Counted from the stretch's first letter, positions 47,409 to 56,726 are shown. The stretch: 64,000 bases of DNA from Arcticibacterium luteifluviistationis (GCF_003258705.1 NZ_CP029480.1:4898001-4962000); one strand, 5' to 3'. Notes: a model not told the origin generated them from the letters alone. A program made the numbers and translations.

Positions 47409-47550
47409 AGCGTGTTTTATTTGTAAACAAATTTATCCAAAAAAAATGAATTATTACAACATCAAATATTAATAAATAAACACCACTTCCTTTACAATTT
47501 CATCATGCTAAGCTAACCGCTAATTTACCTTCAATTAGGAATTTAGCCTG

Positions 47551-48855
47551 ATGAAAAATCAGGTAATCACGCGTGCTTTAACTCATAACAAAGGCCTATT
47601 TATACTCTGGGCAGTTATTGCCACTTTTGGAGCATACTTTTGCACCTATGCTTTCAGAAAACCTTATACCACAGGCACTTTCGAAGGTTTCTTCTTTGGA
47701 AAAATGGAGTACAAAACCATCATAATTATAGCCCAGGTTATCGGTTACATGCTTTCTAAGTTTTTAGGCATAAAAATCATTTCAGAACTTAAGGCTAAGC
47801 AGCGAATTTTGCTCATAATTTCGCTCATTTTGATAGCTCTGCTTTCGCTTACCTTATTTGCTTTTATTCCGGCACCATATAACATCATTTTCATGTTTAT
47901 GAATGGCTTGCCTTTGGGAATGGTGTGGGGCGTAATTTTCAGTTTTCTAGAAGGCCGAAGACTAACAGAACTACTGGGCATGGCTCTTAGTGTAAACATG
48001 ATTATCACCTCCGGAATCTTAAAAAGTACCTATCTTTTTATCCAAACCAATTTTGCTTTTTCTGATTTCGAAATGCCCTTAGTTATGGGCTGCACTTTCT
48101 TTCCGTTTTTCTTACTCTCCGTATGGATGCTCTCCAAACTACCGCCACCTACTCAAGCTGAGAAGAACTCAAAAATGAGCCGAAAAGCGATGACTAAAAC
48201 GGAGAAAAGAAAAGTTTGGCAAGAGCTATTTCCTGGCTTAAGTTTATTGATAATTTCGTATGCCTTATTTACTACCTTAAGAGATTTTAGGGACAACTTT
48301 GCTGTAGAAATATGGCATAACCTTGACGCCAAAATTGACATCAGTGTTTTTGCCAGAACAGAAAGTTTAATCGGAATTATTGTGATGTCACTGATTGCCC
48401 TTTTAGTACTTATAAAAAGCAACAGAATAGCTTACCGATTTATAAACTTGGCCATGATAGTCTCTCTTTTTGGACTGCTACTATCTACCATATTATTTAA
48501 ACAAGGACAGCTTTCTCCTTTTAATTGGTTGGTTAGTCAAGGCATCAGCTTTTACTTGCCTTACCTGCTGATTCAAATAGCCTTTTTTGAAAGACTTATA
48601 CCAATTTTAAAGATAAAATCCAATGCAGGTTATTTTGTGTACCTATGCGATTCAGTCGGTTACCTCGGGAGTGTTTTATTACTTTTCTACAAAGAGTTTT
48701 TAGCTACCAATCTAAACTATGCACAGCTATTGATAAGCTTTAGCTACATTACAGCCACCGTAGGTTTAGCTTTAATAATAGGGCAATACTTCTTTTTCTC
48801 TTACTTACTAAATCAGAAAAACAAAGTATCAGACCTGGTACAAACTTCTAATTGA
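47551..48855 (+). CDS. DUF5690-family MFS-like membrane transporter
   Basis: A 434-residue protein with 12 hydrophobic helices. The opening WAVIATFGAYFCTYAFRKPY and the GLPLGMVWGVIFSFLEGRR loop are those of the DUF5690 (MFS-like) family, often seen in Bacteroidota next to phosphonate genes. It may import or export a phosphonate. Its last 27 bases overlap the converging FAD oxidoreductase gene. A promoter lies in the gap to the divergently oriented metallophosphoesterase. Confidence 0.85.
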   Translation: MKNQVITRALTHNKGLFILWAVIATFGAYFCTYAFRKPYTTGTFEGFFFGKMEYKTIIIIAQVIGYMLSKFLGIKIISELKAKQRILLIISLILIALLSLTLFAFIPAPYNIIFMFMNGLPLGMVWGVIFSFLEGRRLTELLGMALSVNMIITSGILKSTYLFIQTNFAFSDFEMPLVMGCTFFPFFLLSVWMLSKLPPPTQAEKNSKMSRKAMTKTEKRKVWQELFPGLSLLIISYALFTTLRDFRDNFAVEIWHNLDAKIDISVFARTESLIGIIVMSLIALLVLIKSNRIAYRFINLAMIVSLFGLLLSTILFKQGQLSPFNWLVSQGISFYLPYLLIQIAFFERLIPILKIKSNAGYFVYLCDSVGYLGSVLLLFYKEFLATNLNYAQLLISFSYITATVGLALIIGQYFFFSYLLNQKNKVSDLVQTSN

Positions 48856-49974
48856 TGCCTCGGCATACCCTGCGGCTGATGTCATTCCTTTTCCACCAAT
48901 GCCTGTTATGATTTTAATGCATTTTTCTACATCATGTACAAAAATATCATCCTCATGCTGTCCATAAAAACCAGCCCATCTTTCAGCAATGCAGTCCTCA
49001 GGCAAAGCCAAAATCCTCCTAGCTTCGGTCATGATTAAATCGTCAATTTCAGGATTACTATCACAGCCCAACTCCTTAATGCCATTTATGCCTGCGTACT
49101 CATGAGAATCGCCAATAATAATGGAGCCGTCGTCTGCCTGTTTAAAGAGAATATGAATACCCTTTTCTTTTAATTCCTGATAGCTTTCCGGTGTCTCCAA
49201 ACTTTGAAAAGAATCACACTCTGTAAAAGACTCATACCTTCTGATGGTTAAACCTGTCAAAATATTTGACTTTAAATTAATTCCAGTCAAAGGCTTTGTT
49301 TTAAGCATTTGAAGTTTGCTTATTTTAATATTGCTTTCAGCAAAAATAGCAGGGTAAAGAGATTCAAAGGAATAACCGCAACACACTATCACTTGCTCCG
49401 TGTCATAAATATTCCCGTCTTCAGTCTCCACCTCACAGCCTGTAATCTTCTGGATAGTGGCTACCACCTTTTGATTATAGTGAACATGAACTCTCCCTGT
49501 TTCTTTCAGGTATTCACTCACCCTATTCACCATCTCGCGTGGGTCTACGCTTAATTCTTGGGGATAAAATAACCCACTTTTTATGTACGCTGGGTTCAAA
49601 TCAGGAAACCTCTCTTTTACACCTTTTTGAGAGAACATAAGGCTTAGGTAACCTTCATCGCTATGAATTTCTCGGAGTTCTTCTAACAAGCCTTGCTCCG
49701 CATCATCAGAAGCTATGTAAACGCTCCCTTGCTGCCGTATTGTAAAATCAGCTTTTTGCTGCAATTCTAGATAATGTACCAAACTTCGCTGTCCATATTT
49801 ATTCCATGTAGAAGACAAACCAGATGGAACCACTTGACCAAAATTCTGCGTACTGGAGCCTTTCTGTTTCGCGTCCTTTTCTAGCAAAAGCACGTTTTTA
49901 CCAAGCTTCGCAGCATGGTAAGCGTGAAAAGTGCCTAAAACGCCGGCACCTACCACTATTAAATCATATTTCAT
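48829..49974 (-). CDS. FAD-dependent oxidoreductase of the phosphonate-associated type (TIGR03364-like)
   Basis: A 381-residue flavoprotein of the DAO family. The FAD motif is LIVVGAGVLGTFHAYHAAKL, and the C-terminus has the DAO-type ITGIGGKGMTSA, where glycines meet the flavin. Relatives (TIGR03364, proposed for phosphonates) sit beside phosphonatase-like enzymes and have been linked to oxidising aminoethylphosphonate-type compounds. It follows the phosphonatase-like gene by 12 bases on the same strand, so the two form an operon. The exact substrate is not provable here. Confidence 0.8.
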   Translation of the reverse strand: MKYDLIVVGAGVLGTFHAYHAAKLGKNVLLLEKDAKQKGSSTQNFGQVVPSGLSSTWNKYGQRSLVHYLELQQKADFTIRQQGSVYIASDDAEQGLLEELREIHSDEGYLSLMFSQKGVKERFPDLNPAYIKSGLFYPQELSVDPREMVNRVSEYLKETGRVHVHYNQKVVATIQKITGCEVETEDGNIYDTEQVIVCCGYSFESLYPAIFAESNIKISKLQMLKTKPLTGINLKSNILTGLTIRRYESFTECDSFQSLETPESYQELKEKGIHILFKQADDGSIIIGDSHEYAGINGIKELGCDSNPEIDDLIMTEARRILALPEDCIAERWAGFYGQHEDDIFVHDVEKCIKIITGIGGKGMTSAAGYAEASIRSLYQV

Positions 49975-49986
49975 AGGGTGTAATTA

Positions 49987-50739
49987 TTAAAACGTAACAA
50001 AATTCCTTCTTTCCTTCTGCACATCTAGGTTTAGAGCCTTTGAGAGGTCAGCCAAGTTATTAAGCAAACCATCATTTTTATGAAGGCTTAATTGTTGATG
50101 AGAATGGCTTCCGTTAGTTACTGCCAAACTTTTCCAAACCTTAGCATTATAACCTTCCTCTAAATCGACCGGAGTGTCACCTACTTTTACCACTTTAGAA
50201 GGCTCAGAAATATGAAGAAAATCAATAGCACGCTCTATCATATACGGCTTGGGTCTTCCTCCCGCTACTTCAGAAGGTGTCACCGAAATGTCAATAGGTG
50301 TTTTCCCTCCTACTTTAATAAAGTCATCATTTAAACCATCAAGCCAACCTAATTTATCAAGGATGATATTGGTTACTTTTCTATAAAAACCAGTGGTTAA
50401 AGCTATTTTAATATTATTCCTTTTTAAGATATCAAAAGTCTCTAAGCAGTGCTCTGTTGGCAATATTTCAGATTCTTCGTAATGATTCTCTAAAATTTCA
50501 CAAAAGGTATTATAAGACAAATCAACATAATCTTGCAACTCATGTGCATGCGTAAGTCTTTCTCTCCAAAGAAGCTCAAAAACATCTCTTTTAGCATAGC
50601 CCTGCAGCTCCAGTATTCGCTCATCAGAAACATCCAAACCAGTATCCTTACAGGCTTCGGAAAAACAGGTTTCCACTTCTCTTTTATCTCTGACCGTGGT
50701 GCCGGCCATATCAAATACCACAAGACTTATATCTACCAT
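49987..50739 (-). CDS. Phosphonatase-like HAD hydrolase (PhnX-like)
   Basis: A 250-residue HAD enzyme. The ATG at 50739 is preferred to an in-frame ATG at 50772, since it puts the nucleophile motif VVFDMAGTTV (Asp10) near the N-terminus as in relatives. Other motifs: IALTTGFYRKV and VVKVGDTPVDLEEGYNA. The DMAGTT form is that of phosphonoacetaldehyde hydrolases and their TIGR03351 'phosphonatase-like' relatives, which cut C-P bonds after aldehyde formation. The lysine used by true PhnX could not be placed with confidence. It leads the operon with the FAD oxidoreductase. Confidence 0.82.
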   Translation of the reverse strand: MVDISLVVFDMAGTTVRDKREVETCFSEACKDTGLDVSDERILELQGYAKRDVFELLWRERLTHAHELQDYVDLSYNTFCEILENHYEESEILPTEHCLETFDILKRNNIKIALTTGFYRKVTNIILDKLGWLDGLNDDFIKVGGKTPIDISVTPSEVAGGRPKPYMIERAIDFLHISEPSKVVKVGDTPVDLEEGYNAKVWKSLAVTNGSHSHQQLSLHKNDGLLNNLADLSKALNLDVQKERRNFVTF

Positions 50740-50923
50740 TCGTATTATTGTTTCGACAATATTATTGAACAATGCTCATAGTCGATTCCATTTATAGGTT
50801 AAGTAATTGTTAGCTTTTAGCTTAATCAGAACTTCATCTTCTAATAACATTTCCTTTATGTTAAAGGCCGACATTTGTGTTGTAAGTACTATACTAACAA
50901 ATAGTTTAACGAAGTGTAATTTT

Positions 50924-50956
50924 AAAAACGAAGGGCCATGCCTTCGTTTTTTTTTT
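50924..50956 (+). terminator. Orphan terminator hairpin
   Basis: AAAAACGAAGG pairs with CCTTCGTTTTT over a six-base loop, with nine T after it. It sits between a minus-strand gene's start and a plus-strand gene's start with no obvious plus-strand coding gene before it. It also could end a minus-strand transcript. Confidence 0.8.
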
Positions 50957-51030
50957 AGAATTAATTTTTTCTTCATACAACCTCCCCTGCACCAATTCAG
51001 TTAAAGCTATATAATTTTAACAATAACAAC

Positions 51031-51537
51031 ATGAAAGTTTTAGTCGGTCTAGTTTTCATTCTAAGCATCATTTCAGCCTGTGAGAAAAATGATATCAATT
51101 TCAACAACGACTTTGAGAAAAGTCAAAAAGCCTGGTTAAATTTCAAAAACGCCTCTAATAACTCTTATCAATATACAGTAGCGAACGGTTCATGGGTTGG
51201 TTCTGGATGGGAAACTAAACTAACTGTTACAAACGGCGTAGTGACCGAAAGATACTATAAATACACCCCTGCTCCTGACTCAAATCAACCTATCATAGAA
51301 TGGACAGAGAACGAAAACGAACTCAATACCCATACTGATTCAGCAGCTGCTGAAACAATAACACTAGATAAAATCTACGAAAAAGCTCAGCAAGACTGGC
51401 TCTTAAAAAGAGATGATTCCCAAACCCTCTTTGAGGTAAACGATGACGGACTGCTCTTTCAAGCTGGCTATATCCCAAACAACTGTGCAGATGACTGCTT
51501 TGTAGGAATTACCATTAGGGATATTAAAGAGATTTAA
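51031..51537 (+). CDS. Small lipoprotein of unknown function (DUF6174-like)
   Basis: A 168-residue lipoprotein; the signal ends IISAC. The mature part has SQKAWLNFKNASNNSYQYTV and SGWETKLTVTNGVVTERYY, a pattern like DUF6174 proteins, and three Cys near the C-terminus. Function unknown. It lies just after the orphan terminator and converges on the patatin gene with a hairpin between. Confidence 0.6.
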   Translation: MKVLVGLVFILSIISACEKNDINFNNDFEKSQKAWLNFKNASNNSYQYTVANGSWVGSGWETKLTVTNGVVTERYYKYTPAPDSNQPIIEWTENENELNTHTDSAAAETITLDKIYEKAQQDWLLKRDDSQTLFEVNDDGLLFQAGYIPNNCADDCFVGITIRDIKEI

Positions 51538-51556
51538 ACTCACAAAAACTTACAAC

Positions 51557-51581
51557 AGGAGTTGGTTAAAACCCAACTCCT
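51557..51581. terminator. Hairpin between converging genes
   Basis: AGGAGTTGG pairs with CCAACTCCT (about 9-10 bp) between the lipoprotein and patatin genes. No T run follows, so strength is uncertain. Confidence 0.45.
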
Positions 51582-51614
51582 ATCTTGTAAGCAAACTTTG
51601 AAATTGTACTCCTG

Positions 51615-53309
51615 TTAATCTCCTATTACCATTTCCATAAAATATGGATTGCTTGTAAATTCAGCCCAATCAGACTCTATCTGTAATTTAAAAAGGCTTA
51701 GTTCTTTTTGGTCTTCCCTTGAAATTTCAAGACTCTCGTTTTCCATACCCTTTTCTAGTTTTTGTATGTATTGATATAGATTATAACAAGCCGTAAATTG
51801 ACCACAAGCAATAAGCTTTTCTTTAAGATTGTTTTGACGTTCTTTTTCTGAAAACCACAACGTAGTAGCCATTTCGAAAGCTTCTTTTGAAATAGCTCTT
51901 AATTCCTCCGAAATTGGTAAGTGCTCTTTAGTGTCATGAGCAATATTGTAAACCAAGTTTGTAATCAATTTATTGCTGGTAACCTCCACCTCTATCTTAT
52001 CTCCGTCCAGTACTATTTCTTTTTGGCTGTAAGCTTTATCATAAATCAACCTTCTAACTTGTTTAAGAAAGACGTCATTATTAAGAACCAAAATTGAACT
52101 TATTCTAGCTCTTATCATCTGGCTCAGTGTACTAAACTTTAGCTTGTAAAACTCCCTCTTGTAGTTCCCGAATATCTTCTTCCAAGAACCCGAGTTTCTT
52201 TCAGAAACCAAATTACCTGTCAAAATATATTTAACAAAAGAAGTAAAGGCCCATATTCCTGAAATAACTCCACTAAGAATTCCCGCTGGAAGAAGTAACC
52301 ATAATTTATTTACATCAGACATAGAAATGAAAATGCCTGAACCAATCAAAACTACCAAAACGGATAAAAGAAAACTTTTTAAACCACTAGGACTCAATGA
52401 GGAGAAAAAACCACCTTTGGACTCTTTAGGTGGCGTATAACCCTCCATAAATGGACTAGCCACGTCGTTAATTATAACTAGGTCAAAGTCTACCTTATTA
52501 CTATCATCTCTCCTTAAAATACTGTTCAAGCCTTGATTATCAGTAATACCGCCATCCATCAATCCAAAGTCCGCCTTTCTTTCACCTAGTAACATCTCGT
52601 CACCTTTGAAACTAATAGCTTCTTGAAGAATGTAATATGGCAGCGTATCATGGCAGAAATCTTTTGGAAATAACATAGGTTCAAAACCACCAGGAAAACA
52701 AGAAGAAGAAGCCAGTATATCACCCAATTTCAAGTCGGCCGCCACCCTTACATCTTTTATACCTATATACCTATTCCCAAAACTGTTGCTCTTAAAACTT
52801 TGGTCAAAAGACTGAAACCTAAACGTATTTCCAGTTTCAAACTCTGTCGAATTAAAACAAACGTCAACCTTATACGTATACTTTGGATTTATAAAAATAT
52901 CAAAGGATTCATCGTGAAAAAGAAACCTACCATACACCTTTGAAAACGCATTTATAAGATTAACCGATTTGCCATCGGAGCTTACAGGAGAGCCTAACTC
53001 TTTAAACGCACGCTTAAGTATATACTCACCTTCTATAACCTCACGAATCTTTTTCTCAAAACGTGTGAAGCTATATTCTGACTCACCCATGTACATCCCC
53101 TTTTTCAGGTAAACCGCATATAACATCCCGGTAATACTGCCCCCCGAGGTAGTAGAAATAAAGTCTATATTCTCGGAAAGCCTTTTGCCATTTGAGAACT
53201 TTAAACGATGCACGTAAGAAATAGTACCAAGCGAAAATGCTGCGGAACGAAAGCCTCCGCCAGAAAGAGCCATAGCTACGCTCTTAAACGGTTCTAGTTT
53301 TGTTTTCAT
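51615..53309 (-). CDS. Patatin-like phospholipase with two membrane segments
   Basis: A 564-residue protein from the ATG at 53309 (a TTG at 53318 would add three residues). The patatin features are the oxyanion loop SGGGFRS (about 16-22), the nucleophile Ser55 in STTSGGS and the Asp of LMDGGITDNQG near 249. After it come two adjacent membrane segments at about 310-330 and 338-358, then about 200 residues of soluble, helical sequence. The lipase part alone would be enough for acyl hydrolysis; the membrane pair is an unusual insertion. It is a stand-alone gene with a long empty upstream region. Confidence 0.85.
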   Translation of the reverse strand: MKTKLEPFKSVAMALSGGGFRSAAFSLGTISYVHRLKFSNGKRLSENIDFISTTSGGSITGMLYAVYLKKGMYMGESEYSFTRFEKKIREVIEGEYILKRAFKELGSPVSSDGKSVNLINAFSKVYGRFLFHDESFDIFINPKYTYKVDVCFNSTEFETGNTFRFQSFDQSFKSNSFGNRYIGIKDVRVAADLKLGDILASSSCFPGGFEPMLFPKDFCHDTLPYYILQEAISFKGDEMLLGERKADFGLMDGGITDNQGLNSILRRDDSNKVDFDLVIINDVASPFMEGYTPPKESKGGFFSSLSPSGLKSFLLSVLVVLIGSGIFISMSDVNKLWLLLPAGILSGVISGIWAFTSFVKYILTGNLVSERNSGSWKKIFGNYKREFYKLKFSTLSQMIRARISSILVLNNDVFLKQVRRLIYDKAYSQKEIVLDGDKIEVEVTSNKLITNLVYNIAHDTKEHLPISEELRAISKEAFEMATTLWFSEKERQNNLKEKLIACGQFTACYNLYQYIQKLEKGMENESLEISREDQKELSLFKLQIESDWAEFTSNPYFMEMVIGD

Positions 53310-53886
53310 GGAATTCAAGCGTTTTAATCTTAATTGAATGTAAAAAACTAAGAAAGAAACGAAGCTCCTAAATCAGAAAATCAAAATCGATATTAGAATT
53401 TACTTCTAAAAAGTAAACTTTATTAACTCATAATCCAACGTCAAGAAAACAAGCCCCCTTCGCATAAACTCAATTAAAAATCCTATAATGATATTCAAAC
53501 AATACCAATTGTAAAATCATTAAACCTCTACTCTCTTTTAGATCAATTTAATATTCCCGTTTTTCTAATGCTAAAATCTATTTCTAAAAACCATTAAGTA
53601 ATTACATGAAATAGAGTTAAAACACTTGAACTCCTACCCACTTTTAGTTTAGATGTATTCAGGTATATCAAGACTAAATGAGCGATTCAAATGAACCTAT
53701 ATTTTAAAATATATCATTGTATTCACCTAGTTTCTCTTTTGAACTAATAGCATGATGTAATTTAACCAGAGCATTCTAAAACGAAGTAACCCCTTCTTTT
53801 TTCACTTTCTCTCCATATCGTATATACACTGACCAGTATAAATAATTCATTAAAAAGCTTTAATTTCAATGCATAAACCCATTGAA
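53310..53886. other. Long AT-rich divergent intergenic region
   Basis: About 575 bases between the patatin gene and the Gfo/Idh gene. No protein-like frame is seen. A perfect 16-bp A/T palindrome lies at 53698-53713. It must contain the promoters of both flanking genes, but no clear elements are recognised. Confidence 0.5.
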
Positions 53887-55209
53887 ATGAATAATAGAAG
53901 AAAATTTATCAAAAACTTAGGTGCGGCATCTTTAACTGCAGCCATTCCATTAAATGCTGTTTCTGCTAAAACTAGCAAACCAAACCTAGAAAATAGTGTA
54001 AAAGTAGGCCTCATAGGTATGAACAGTATGGGCTGGGCCGACCTTAAATCATTTTTAAAAAATGACAATACCGCCTGCATTGCCTTATGTGATGTAGATG
54101 CTGAACTTCTAGAAAAAAGAGCAGACGAGTTAGAAGCTAAAACAGGATTAAGACCCAAAACCTTTAATGACCACAGAGCATTTCTCAAAACCACAGGACT
54201 TGAAGCTGTTTTTATAGGTACGCCAGACCATTGGCACCATATAATGATGACAGACGCCTGTGCCGCGGGAATGGATGTTTATGTAGAAAAACCGATAGCC
54301 AACAGCATTCACGAAGCCGATTTGATGGTAAAGGCTGCCAGAAAATATAAGCGAGTAGTGCAGGTAGGCCAATGGCAACGAAGCGACCCACACTGGGACT
54401 CCGCTTTTGCTTATTTAAAAACAGGAGCTTTAGGAAAAGTAAGACAGGTGAAAGCTTGGGCAGATGTAAGTTACGGAAGAGGATTTGATGTGGTACCAGA
54501 TAGTACACCTCCAGCAGGTGTAGATTATGATAGATGGCTCGGACCAGCACCAAAAATACCTTTCAACAAAAATCGCTTTCATGGCACCTTTCGTTATTTC
54601 TGGGATTACGCTGGAGGACTAATGACAGACTGGGGCGTACATATGTTAGACATGGTTTTGGCAGGCATGAACGCTACTGCTCCAAAATCTGTAGTGGCAA
54701 TTGGCGGAAAACTCGCTTTCCCTGACAATGCCGCAGAAACACCCGATACGCTGACCACTGTTTATGACTTTGGTGATTTCAGTTTCATTTGGGAGCAATT
54801 TATGGCCATGGGAATTTCACCTTATTTAGAAGATATGGGAAAACCTGGTGTGGCTTTCATAGGAGAGAATGGAATTCTAGCTGTGAATAGAGATACTTGG
54901 AAGGTTATTCCTTTAGAAGAAAACGGCAAATACATGACAGAAGCCATACCTCCTCAGAAAAGCCGAAGCAGTGGTTTAGATGCTCACACCAAAAACTTTC
55001 TAGAATGTATTAAATCTAGAAAAGACCCTAACTGTACTATAGAAATGGGCAGAAACGCGGCTTTGGTAGCTCATCTGGGAAATATAGCTTACCGAACAGG
55101 CAAGAAACTCGACTGGAACGACAGTAAAAGCATCATCAGCAATGAAACAGATGCCAATAAATACTTAAAACCAAACTACAGAGCCCCTTGGAAACTTTGG
55201 GAAAGCTAA
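53887..55209 (+). CDS. Tat-exported Gfo/Idh/MocA family oxidoreductase
   Basis: A 440-residue protein. The ATG at 53887 is preferred over one at 53869 since it opens a Tat signal (NNRRKFIKNLGAASLTAAIP). After it come the Rossmann motif GLIGMNSMGWADLKSF, the EKP motif (VYVEKPIAN) and the HxxDW-type end of the family. It would act in the periplasm with a tightly bound NAD(P), as in glucose-fructose oxidoreductase-like enzymes. The substrate is unknown. An 18-bp hairpin terminator follows. Confidence 0.9.
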   Translation: MNNRRKFIKNLGAASLTAAIPLNAVSAKTSKPNLENSVKVGLIGMNSMGWADLKSFLKNDNTACIALCDVDAELLEKRADELEAKTGLRPKTFNDHRAFLKTTGLEAVFIGTPDHWHHIMMTDACAAGMDVYVEKPIANSIHEADLMVKAARKYKRVVQVGQWQRSDPHWDSAFAYLKTGALGKVRQVKAWADVSYGRGFDVVPDSTPPAGVDYDRWLGPAPKIPFNKNRFHGTFRYFWDYAGGLMTDWGVHMLDMVLAGMNATAPKSVVAIGGKLAFPDNAAETPDTLTTVYDFGDFSFIWEQFMAMGISPYLEDMGKPGVAFIGENGILAVNRDTWKVIPLEENGKYMTEAIPPQKSRSSGLDAHTKNFLECIKSRKDPNCTIEMGRNAALVAHLGNIAYRTGKKLDWNDSKSIISNETDANKYLKPNYRAPWKLWES

Positions 55210-55253
55210 AAACAAGAATTTCATTATCAATAGATTATAAAAACAATCAAATA

Positions 55254-55295
55254 AAAACCAATAAAAGTGAACGCTCATTCACTTTTATTGGTTTT
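55254..55295 (+). terminator. Perfect 18-bp hairpin, terminator and possible TetR operator
   Basis: Arms of 18 bases pair perfectly (ending CAATAAAAGTGAA and TTCACTTTTATTG) around the loop CGCTCA. It closes the Gfo/Idh gene. The centre, GTGAA, six bases, TTCAC, resembles an operator and lies 58 bases ahead of the TetR gene. Confidence 0.75.
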
Positions 55296-55352
55296 ACTAC
55301 TGATGACATTACTAAATAGGTAAAACATCGATTTTCAATTTAAAAGACAAAA

Positions 55353-55922
55353 ATGGCTAGGCTTCAGAAAAGCATTGACAAACGTACCGCTCTTTTAAAG
55401 TCCACACTTGGGCTTATAAATGAAGGAGGAGTGCAGGAGGCATGCATGTCTAAAGTCGCTAAAATGGCAAATGTTTCTCCTGCCACCATCTACCTGTATT
55501 TCGAAAATAAGCAAGATTTGGTGAACCAGCTTTATAACGAAACTAGGGAGCTTTTCAGCAAAAATGCCTTTAAGGATTTTGATGAAAGCATGCCCGTTAA
55601 GAAGAGTTTTAAGGCTATTTGGTATAATATTGCCGAATTTAGGTTGAAATATAATGAAGAAGCATCTTTTCTGGCACAGTGCGAAAGCACACCTATTGTG
55701 GAAGAAGATAGATGTAAAAAAGACCTTCATCATTTAAAACCATTGGTAGATTTATGGTTAAGAGGTCAGCAAGAGGGTATTATCAAAGAGATTGAGCCAT
55801 ACCTCCTTTATGCCTATACCATTTATCCTATGTCTTTTGTCTTAAATAAAGAAGATCGAAAAGTAGAACCTGATTTTTTAGAAGCGGCTTTTAATGCTGC
55901 TTGGGATGCCATCAAACTTTAA
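55353..55922 (+). CDS. TetR/AcrR-family transcriptional regulator
   Basis: A 189-residue repressor. The N-terminal helix-turn-helix reads MSKVAKMANVSPATIYLYFE, with the C-terminal part helical and variable as in ligand-binding domains. It precedes a nitroreductase gene by 43 bases, so it likely controls itself and that gene. Candidate operators are the inverted repeats at 55254-55295 and 55947-55960. The ligand is unknown. Confidence 0.92.
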   Translation: MARLQKSIDKRTALLKSTLGLINEGGVQEACMSKVAKMANVSPATIYLYFENKQDLVNQLYNETRELFSKNAFKDFDESMPVKKSFKAIWYNIAEFRLKYNEEASFLAQCESTPIVEEDRCKKDLHHLKPLVDLWLRGQQEGIIKEIEPYLLYAYTIYPMSFVLNKEDRKVEPDFLEAAFNAAWDAIKL

Positions 55923-55946
55923 AATATTTTTTTCGCATTAATAAAA

Positions 55947-55960
55947 GAATGAACATTCAT
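55947..55960. promoter_or_regulatory. Inverted repeat before the nitroreductase gene, candidate TetR operator
   Basis: GAATG and CATTC flank two bases, within ATGAACATTCAT, 6 to 19 bases before the nitroreductase start. It resembles the TGAA/TTCA half-sites of the hairpin in front of the TetR gene. Confidence 0.45.
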
Positions 55961-55965
55961 TAATT

Positions 55966-56598
55966 ATGGAATTGTTAGACAAATTGAATTGGCGTTACGC
56001 TACAAAGGCTATGACTGGCGAGAAAGTAGCTCAAGAAAAAATTGACAGAATTTTAGAAGCGGTATCCCTAGCTCCTACATCAAGTGGTTTACAGCCTTTT
56101 GAGGTGTTTGTGGTAACTAACCAAGAAGTAAAAGACAAAATTAAGCCAATAGCTTGGAACCAATCAGTAGTTTCAGACTGCTCTCACCTATTAGTTTTTG
56201 CGGCTTGGGACACTTACACTGCCGAACGTATTAATAAGGTTTTTGACCACACTAATGATGTTAGAGGTTTCACAAACGAAGGTTGGGAAAACTATAGACA
56301 AATGTTATTAGGTTCTTACCCACAAAAAGATGCTGAGGTAAACTTTCAGCATGCTGCAAGACAGGCTTACATTGCCTTTGCTGAAGCTATTACGGCAGCA
56401 GCTTTTGAAGGAGTAGACAGTACTCCAATGGAAGGTTTTGACCCTGCAGCACTTGATGAAATCTTAGGATTGAAAGAAAAAGGATTAAGAAGTTGCGTGA
56501 TTCTTCCATTAGGCGTTAGAGACGCAGAGAAAGATTGGTTAGTAAACTTACCTAAGGTTAGAAAAAGCAAAAAAGACCTTATTACCGTTGTAGCTTAA
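55966..56598 (+). CDS. Nitroreductase-family NAD(P)H-dependent oxidoreductase
   Basis: A 210-residue FMN enzyme of the NfsB-like family. It has RYATKAMTGEKV at the flavin-binding N-terminus, APTSSGLQPFEVFVV, AEAITAAAFEGVDSTPMEGF and the C-terminal LPLGVRDAEKDW. Such enzymes reduce nitro compounds and quinones with NAD(P)H. It is in a likely two-gene unit with a TetR regulator upstream. A strong terminator follows. Confidence 0.92.
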   Translation: MELLDKLNWRYATKAMTGEKVAQEKIDRILEAVSLAPTSSGLQPFEVFVVTNQEVKDKIKPIAWNQSVVSDCSHLLVFAAWDTYTAERINKVFDHTNDVRGFTNEGWENYRQMLLGSYPQKDAEVNFQHAARQAYIAFAEAITAAAFEGVDSTPMEGFDPAALDEILGLKEKGLRSCVILPLGVRDAEKDWLVNLPKVRKSKKDLITVVA

Positions 56599-56620
56599 TT
56601 TAAGATACATCGTTTCTATT

Positions 56621-56657
56621 AAGCCAGAGTTCTTACCAGAACTCTGGCTTTCTTTTT
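56621..56657 (+). terminator. Rho-independent terminator after the nitroreductase
   Basis: A 13-bp perfect stem (AAGCCAGAGTTCT with AGAACTCTGGCTT), loop TACC, then a T-rich tail. Confidence 0.92.
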
Positions 56658-56726
56658 CCCAAAAAAGGCATTGTTGATTCCGTAGTTTATTTTACACTCT
56701 ACCCTTATAAATGACGTTATTGTTTT

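Noticed and set aside
50776-50976. Short frames on both strands in the gap before the small lipoprotein
   Set aside because: They are low-complexity, Lys- or Phe-rich, overlap a terminator hairpin and show no domain.
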